Assembly (NCBI GenBank): GCA_013339765.2
Contig: JABSTR010001570.1
Location: 1 to 64,000 of the forward strand
Length of the DNA stretch: 64,000 nt
Origin: Haemaphysalis longicornis
Taxonomy: Eukaryota; Arthropoda; Arachnida; Ixodida; Ixodidae
Direction: 5' to 3'
Shown: in pieces, positions 56,928 through 64,000 of the stretch
Layout: every line of letters starts with the position of its first letter
Position numbering within the stretch: the stretch's first letter is position 1
Translations under genes and position numbers: made by a program
Notes under the pieces: model-generated
Seen by the model: only the letters and a program-made list of their open reading frames with translations
Database searches by the model: none
Told to the model about the DNA's origin: nothing

Positions 56928-58992
56928 CAATTAGGCTAAATTTTAGGAGGGGCCGTAACAAAACTAGTACGAAAGAGGCCGAATAATGAGCTAACAGTAA
57001 GACGTAAAGTAGAAGAATTTAGGATCGCGCTGCAGAACCGATAGTCAGCTCTTACCAAGGAAGCCGAGATTACGACACAGGAAATCAGCGACAACCTTAC
57101 ACGCGTTATCACGGATACTGGTAAACTTTCACATGAGATGAAAGATCTAATTAGGAAACGGCAAACCATTACAATCTCCACCCCAGCCGACAGAATAGAA
57201 CTTGCGGAGCTTTCGAAGTTAATTAATAAGCATAAGACAGCTGACATACAAAAGTATAATATGGAGAGGATCGAATCGCTGTAAAGAACGGAGGTACCCT
57301 GAAAGCAGTGAAGAGGCGTCTTGGCCTGAGAAAAAATCAGATGTATGCACCAAAAGATAAGCAAGGCAATTTCATCACAAATAGAGAAAAATCGTCACAG
57401 TGGCAGAGGAGTTCTATAGGGATCTGTACAGTAGCCGCAACATCCAGGATAATGCGAACGAGAAAGTTGATCAGAGGAGATAGACATTCCACCAGTAACG
57501 ACCGAAGAAGTAACAAAAGCTTTGAACTAAATGAAAGGGGGCAAAGCACCTGGTGATGATCAGATAACAGCAGACCTCTTGAAGGATGGCGAGAAAATTG
57601 TACAAGTAAAACTGGCAAAACTGCACACTGAATGCCTAATAACCGGGAGTGTACCGGAATTTTGGAAGAACGCGGATATCATCCTAATCCATAAGAAAGA
57701 TGACATGAAGGACTTGAAAAATTACAGCCCGATCTGCTTACTGTCAGCCGTCTACAAGGTACTTACCGAGGTAATCGCTAACAGAATTTTCGCCACCTTA
57801 GGTTCAGTCAACCTAAAGAACAAGGAGGGATCCGTAAAGGGTATTTAACAATGGACCATACTCACACAATCATTCAGGCGATAGAGAAGTGCGCTGAGTA
57901 TACAGAACACCTATATATAGCCTTCATAGAATATGAGAAAGCATTTGACTCCGTCGAAACGCCAGCAGTCATTCAGGCATTACGGAACCAGTGGCGAGAT
58001 GATCATTATGGAAGAATACAAGAGGATATCTACAATGGATCCCCCGCTACCATCATCCTCCATAAAAACAGCAGTAAAATTCCTATTAGAAAGGGCGTAG
58101 GAGAAGAAGACACAATCTCTCCAATGTTATTCACAGCATGTTAAACAAGAAGTATTCAGAATGTTGGATTGGGAACAGGTGGGAATAAGGGTTAATGGAG
58201 AATACCTTAGTAACCTAAGATTTTCTGATGACATTGCCTTGCTAAGTAAGATGGGAGATGAATTGCAAAGCATGCTTTCCGCACTGGACGAACAGAGCAG
58301 AACCGTGAGCTGAATATAATATGCATAAAACCAAAGTAATGATCAATAAACTCGGGACAGCACAGCAGTTTGGGATTGGGGGCGAGGTAGTAGAAGTGTT
58401 AAGCGAATATAGCTACTTAGGCCAAGTTGTGACCCCGGATCCCAACCATGAGGCAGAGATACTTAAAAGGATCAGAATGGGGTGGAGTGCATACGGGAGA
58501 CATTCTCGATATTAAAAAGCAGCCTACCATTGTCCCTGAAGAAGAAAGTGTATAACAGCTGCAACTTATTGGTACTCACCTACGGGGCAGAAACTTGGAG
58601 GTTCACTAAGAGTGTTCAACTTAAATTGAGAATGACTCAGCGGGCAATGGAGCGGAAAATGATGCGTGTAACATTAAGGGACAAGAATGGAGCGGAGTGG
58701 GTCAGGGAACAAACGCGTGTTAAGGACATAACAGTAGAAATTAAGAAGAAATGGACGTGGGCTGGGCATGTAATGCGAAGGGAAGATAACCGTTGGTGAT
58801 TAAGGGTAACAGATTGGATCCAAATAGAAGGCAAGCGTTGCAGGGGCGGCATAAAGTTAGAGGGGCAGATCAGATCAAGAATTTGCGGGGATAAATTGGT
58901 CACAGTTGGCACAGGACCGGGGTAAGTGGAGAAAAATGGAAGAGGCCTTTGCCTGTAGTGGGCGTAGATAGACTGGTGATGATGATGATGAT
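56928..58992 (+). pseudogene. RTE-clade LINE, RT to 3' end
   Basis: This copy continues from the spacer at 50190. The linker is TRLNFRRGRNK-like (56935). Then come MKGGKAPGDDQITADLLKDG (57531), FWKNADIILIHKKDDMKDLK, NYSPICLLSAVYKVLTEVIA (57720-57780), FIEYEKAFDSVETPAVIQAL (57925-57980) and GVGEEDTISPMLFTA (58095-58140). The catalytic box is LRFSDDIALLS (about 58215), with both aspartates kept. The C-terminal part has YSYLGQVVTPDPN, LTYGAETWRFTK and KKWTWAGHVMRREDNRW. It ends in a GAT tail (58977-58992). Several frameshifts and stops make it inactive. RTE elements are also known as BovB-related. This copy is broken only at the DNA-element insertion and by point decay. Confidence 0.92.
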
Positions 58993-59169
58993 TGTCCGCC
59001 ATCATCGAACATTGCTCAGATTCTCGCTTAAAGTACGCTCATGCATGACCATGTCTCCGCTTCAAGCTTGATCTGTTTCGGCGATTTCTACGATCCAGGT
59101 ATTCTGTGGCATTCTTTATCGCTCACCGCTTGTGAGTTCCTTTAAACTGTTCATTTTGTTTTTGTTTGA

Positions 59170-61690
59170 AGCAAATCGTCGAAGCCAACAGAAGAGGCGC
59201 CGCAGTTTTGGATTTAGTATTTGTTAGTCCCCGTTTATTAGATAACGGCTATGAATGCGAGGTTACGGATGGTATTTCCGATCAAATGGCTGTTCTTGTT
59301 GCCATACCCGTTTCGGTTGGCAGCAATTGAGTTGTTTACTCTACATTTCCTGGTTTTTCACGTGCGGACGATCCCTCCACTATCGAATATTTAGGCGGTT
59401 CTTTTGTGCGATTTCGAACAACTTAGTTTAGCGAATGATGTGGGTTCCTTCGTGGCTTCTTTCGAAAATATTGTTACAACCTGTCTCCAGCCCTTTGTCT
59501 CCCTAAAAACAAAAAAAGAATAATCTTCGCCTCCCTAGGATCTCGTATGATATACTTCAGCTGTCATGTCCTGTAACGAGGTTAAGGCGTGTAAAACTGA
59601 CATGTCATGGCCTTACAAACGCCAATTTAACGAAGCTAAAGAAGAGCTCCGCCTCAAAATGAAGTCATCTATAGATTTCTACCTAAAGTAACAATAAAGA
59701 TTTACTGAACACTAACAGTGAGAAATTTTGGAGTTCAATTTTTCCCTCTTCCGCCTCTACTAATGCTATCCTAGTTAACAATTTCCCTTCTAGTGGCCCA
59801 ATAACTATCGCCTGGGCCTTCAATGACTACTTCCAGTCAGTACGTATAACTCTTCGAAATACCTGATTTCCCGTACGCGTGGTGTTAACAATTGTCATAT
59901 AACTGTGTCTCTCAAGGCTGTGCTGAATCTATTATTGCACCTTGACATCAAGAAATCCTGTGGTCCTGATCGAATTAACAATGCTTTTTTGTTTTGATCT
60001 TGTATTTGGACCGGCCGGTACTTAACTGTAATTTTTGATAGATTGTTCTCTACCGCGACTGTCCCGTAAGTATGGAAATTAGCAAAAATATTTCCCATGT
60101 TTGAATCCAAACACAAAAAGTCGCTATTGAACTATCGTCCGATTTATTGAACGTGTCAATCATGTACACTGCTTGAACTCATAACCTTGAGTCATATTAT
60201 CGAGTTTCCTGAATGTAATAACATTTTGTGTAACGTCCAGCATGGTTTTGGTGCGGCCTTAGTAATATAATTCAGCTTGTTGAATTCTCTCACGACATTG
60301 GTCACGCTCATGACAAGAAAACAAAGTTGAGGCATTTTTTATGAACTTACCCAAGGCGTTCGACCCCGTACTCACGCGAAACTACTTCATTAATTTGGCG
60401 TTAACCTAATAACTCGGCCTTACTTTATTAGATTGCTAGCTTTCTACATTATTGTGACCAGTATGATTCTTGTTTTCTTCAAAGTCGTCGGTAGTACAAG
60501 TGTCATCCGGAGTTCCCCGGGGTTGGGACCTAGAGATACGTTTGTTCTTATTGTATATAAATTATGTGCCTAATTATGTATCCGTGAAAATCCGCCTCCA
60601 TGCTGAGGATTGTATGTTACACAACGTAAATAACACAAATGATGATCATATTTCACTAAATGATTCTTTCGCTCAATTATGCAGGTGGTGCCAGAAATGG
60701 CAAATGATTGATAACTTCCCAAAAACAGTCACTTTATCTTTCAGTGCGCGTAGTTCTGTTTCCCGGTTTAATTATTCGTTTAACCGTTCTTTCCTACAGC
60801 GGGTGTACGGATATAGGCTCCTGGTCGTCATCTCCACATCTACCTTGTCGTAGTCAAAGGCCATAGAATATACATGCAACAAAACACTAAAAAATATGGC
60901 TACCTCAATCGTACATTGTGAGAATGTCCACTCGAAACAAAACTATTAACATATAAAACACTCATCCGACACATCTTATAATAGGCCTGTACTATCTGGA
61001 ACCCTTATAAAGTATCCGAAATTAGCACGCACGAATCTGTTCAGCAGTAAACTATTCACTTAAATTTCTACCATTTCTATAGAAGCATTTCACCTTCATA
61101 CCACCTTGCTAAACTAGATGTACAACCCCTCTTCGAGAGCCGTTATCGCGAATGTGTTATACGTTTGCATATTATTACGAATACCCCGCGCTACTCATTA
61201 CAGAACAGCTATTTGTCGCCCGATCAACTTAAATCTACTAAAAATAGCCACGAGCTTAGCCTTGCAACTTTTCATCCACGAACCTGTCTATTTAACTACA
61301 GCTTCGTCCACCCGAACAATCGAAGAATGGAATCTGCTTCTAGGTCAAATTAGGTGATTGCCTTTGGAAAAATGTTTGTATAATTTAAATTGAATGCGTT
61401 ATGTCAATTGTGCATAATCGTAATGTTTTGCTGTACTTATTATTATCTGTTATGTCTACACTTTATGAATACGTCAATTTAAATGTGTGGTGTTTTTTGT
61501 TTCTCCGTTATTCTGCGCAGCAAAGGGTGTTTGCCTTCTGTGTACCTGCCCACTCCTGCGATAGCCATGTTGGGCTGCAGTATGTATAAATAAATAAGTA
61601 AACAAATAAACAAATACATAAAAATAAATAAACAAATATATAAAAAATAAATAAATAAATAAAAAATAAGATCGCGCCCGCCCTTTTACG
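59170..61690 (+). pseudogene. CR1-like LINE remnant
   Basis: The endonuclease end is visible at 59200-59290 (AVLDLVFVSPRLLDNGYECE, then VTDGISDQMAV, where SDH has become SDQ). RT motifs follow in several frames: LDIKKSCGPDRINN-like sequence near 59945-59985, VNLSSVLPRGWDL-like sequence in the frame 60470-60853 (VQVSSGVPRGWDLEIRLFL), and the catalytic box KIRLHAEDCMLHN, where FADD has become HAED, so a catalytic aspartate is lost. The C-terminal tail (HPRTCLFNYSFVHPNNRRME, 61270-61340) and an AAATA-rich end (61585-61670) are typical of CR1-type elements. Confidence 0.85.
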
Positions 61691-64000
61691 CCTGATGTAG
61701 AAACGTTCTATGTTTGATACGTTTCTAGGAGGGCCTATTAGTTGACATAACAAGCAAAGTCGCTATCATTCAAAATTTTCCCTCTAGCAGACACGTAGAG
61801 ATATAAATTTTTCAGCTTTGGTCTGAACACGATTGATAAAACTTCATCAAGTGCTCATTGGAAGTCTCTAATACAATTGCGAATGCTTATCTCTCTGTTT
61901 GTGTTGTCTGGAACTTGTCGCGTAGACTTTGTGGTCTACGAGAACAAGAGCGTGCTCCTGCAATTCTTGGGTAGAAATTTACATGTAAATATTTACGAGC
62001 CACTTAAATGCGAGAATATGTTTGAACAAAACAGCGCATTCACATTTGAAGGCATCAAGCTCATTGAAGCACAAAAATCTTGACTCCTGTTTTTCTTAAT
62101 CGTGAGGTACTCCCAGCCGATTGTTTGCATTAAACGATAAACAAATCTTCCATATTTTGTAAACATTTTTTGTAGGGTATCCCATTTGATGCTTCAGATA
62201 ACGTAAAATGCGGTTTTTTGTTGTGAGATTTTCCTCTCACGTAGCACAGTTGAAAGGGGTTTACCATAAGTTGACACTTTTAGTAGGGCTAGTGTGCGCG
62301 GCTTTTACTTAATATAAGCGTGCAGCGCGCGTTCAAATGATGTCCTTGGACGTGCGCTGATACATCCAGCTGATATCTTGCTTGGTCTCTTTTTACTGAC
62401 AACTGCATCGGTGAGGTCTTCATTACCCTGGTCGCATAACCTAGTGTTATACAGCGGACATGCCCCAAAACCGTTGCAGGTGCCCGGTTTGTCACCTTTC
62501 CTGGGTGAATGGCCTTTTGAAACTTCTTAAGAGGGGGATCACCTATAACACAGCTAAACTATGTACTGTTAGTGACGTTCAGAAGCGGCGATAGTCAGCC
62601 GGGTGGCTGTTCCCCACATGCATCTGGGCACTGATAAACAACCAGGAAGGAGCGGGTCACTCCCAAATATTTGGAGCGCTTTTAATTATTGGGCCTCATT
62701 TTTAGCATAAAAACCTACAGGAACTCGTGAAACCTTTTTATCCAAAAGAAACTGACGTTTGTGGCTTAAAATGTTCTAAGACCCAATCGTTCTGGCTTAC
62801 CAGTAAAAAAATGGCCAGCCTTGTTTTTGAGCACCACAAAAGTGTGCCTGCACATCTCTTTTTATTGCTTTGTTGTCGAGCTTCAAAGGTTTGCTGTGGT
62901 AGTTAGAAAGGCTAGGCCATTGATCGAGTCAACATACCCATCAAATGATGATTTCTGTATTTCAAAACCACCAAAAACCTCAAAAGTATCTACCCTGCAA
63001 CGCCAGCGCAACTACTTAAAGTTCACCGTTAACAGAAATGACGAAAAAGAGCGCAAGGCAATTTCTATCTGCCATCAGCCATTCTAATTCGCGCAACGAT
63101 GGTCCACAGTTATGCAAAAAATATTATAGTCATGAATTCACAAAAAACATACCAAGATGTGAAAGCAAATTACTTTTTTTCTTAAAAGCGAAAGATTCCT
63201 TTGTACGTTGTCACACTATAAAATCTTTGAATTCCTTTCCAAGGTAGCATGCGAGAGCCACGTACTTCCCACATAAAGCGCGTGTACAGAAAGTAACAAT
63301 AATACCAACAGTGTAAACTACAGCAATACTAGACCCTTTTACGTAGCTGTAATTTATGTGAACAAGGAACCAAACCGGTTTGAACAAAAAGGTGTAACAC
63401 CGCACCCAAACTTGTTGTTTTTCCTTAGTGAAGGTCTCCGATCAAATTTTACATTTGACGCGCCAGTTTCCTTTATGTAAACACAAATATCAACAAAAAA
63501 ATTTGTTATCTTACCTTGTTTTTATGGTCACTTCTATAAATGAAAAACCCGTATTCTGATGAGCATTTTAAAACTATTTTATCTTTTTCTACATTGAATC
63601 AGTGATTTTAAAAATTTTGTACGATGTAGGTCCACAGTGTTTTGTTTCTATGGTAGTTACTGCAATTTGAAACAAAGCCAGCCTTGCCGTTATTTTTTAT
63701 CCGAGAACGAAGAGAACGAAACTTCAATCAGTCGCCGTGCCTTTGAAGCGCATGGCTTTCATTTGGACAGCACGCCAGGAAAGAAAACCTCGTGGTTTGT
63801 GTGTTATTGCCATGAAGTCATCACCAAAGTCGCATGCTGTTCAATACATAAATGCCCTCAAGGGCGTACTCTAAATTTCTTTGCTATAAATCATGAGTAG
63901 ATTTGTGCGTATTGTTTACCATTTTCAACATTATTACGTAACTTAAAAGTCACGCTCGTACGTCTCATTCTTTAAACATGCACTTTGAATTGATTAGTTT
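61691..64000. other. Unassigned AT-rich sequence with small open frames
   Basis: Frames at 62821-63087 (88 codons) and 63637-63900 (87 codons, Cys-rich end CYCHEVITKVACCSIHKCPQ) have a less biased composition than chance frames in AT-rich DNA, but neither shows a known domain, and clear splice signals are lacking. A third (61877-62083, 68 codons) is similar. They could be decayed element parts or exon fragments. Confidence 0.35.

Overview
The window reads as intergenic DNA from a large, repeat-rich arthropod genome, most likely a hard (ixodid) tick. Three things point there: tRNA-derived SINEs whose body matches the tick Ruka type (clearest at 36955-37200, diverged at 2229-2430), many decayed I-clade LINEs with RNase H domains, and RTE, CR1-like, Penelope, Ty3/Gypsy, piggyBac and Tigger remnants packed side by side. 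I found no intact host gene. Almost every recognisable coding stretch is a frameshifted or stop-bearing transposable-element fossil. There is no sign of prokaryotic organisation.

Layout. 0-3 kb: unassigned sequence, a possible RTE tail and a diverged SINE. 3-8.1 kb: a LINE reverse-transcriptase (RT) remnant (+), a Gypsy element on the minus strand with both LTRs but most of its interior deleted (4.56-6.94 kb), then a LINE RNase H/tail remnant (+). 8.7-10.3 kb: an I-clade LINE (+) with an internal 159-bp tandem duplication. 10.8-11.5 kb: Gypsy gag (-) abutting a SINE. 14.0-18.2 kb: two LINEs of different clades facing away from each other, with 5' ends about 40 bp apart. 20.7-21.2 kb: a LINE RNase H fragment. 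22.1-22.7 kb: a long TAC microsatellite beside the DNA-binding part of a Tigger transposase. 27.4-29.2 kb: an I-clade LINE with endonuclease and RT. 30.6-31.2 and 37.7-38.1 kb: RTE 3' ends. 32.7-34.1 kb: a Penelope element (-) with RT and GIY-YIG endonuclease. 38.1-40.9 kb: a piggyBac element whose transposase is decayed but near complete. 41.8-43.5 kb: another I-clade LINE.

The most striking structure is at 44.06-56.93 kb. Two copies of one 6.1-6.6 kb DNA element lie in inverted orientation only 164 bp apart. Each is bounded by the same terminal inverted repeat (CCCAGCAAACCACT). The 164-bp spacer is a piece of an RTE endonuclease, and its RT and 3' end resume exactly outside the right copy (56.93-58.99 kb), so the right copy split an older LINE. 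The element carries an internal array of about 205-bp tandem repeats, captured RTE and Penelope pieces, and a GC-rich promoter/first-exon-like segment, but no transposase that I recognise. A CR1-like LINE (59.2-61.7 kb) and unassigned AT-rich sequence fill the rest.

The elements do not work together as a pathway. Their nesting gives a relative history: RTE first, then the paired DNA element, then a LINE insertion in the right arm and a SINE and a 183-bp insertion in the left arm.
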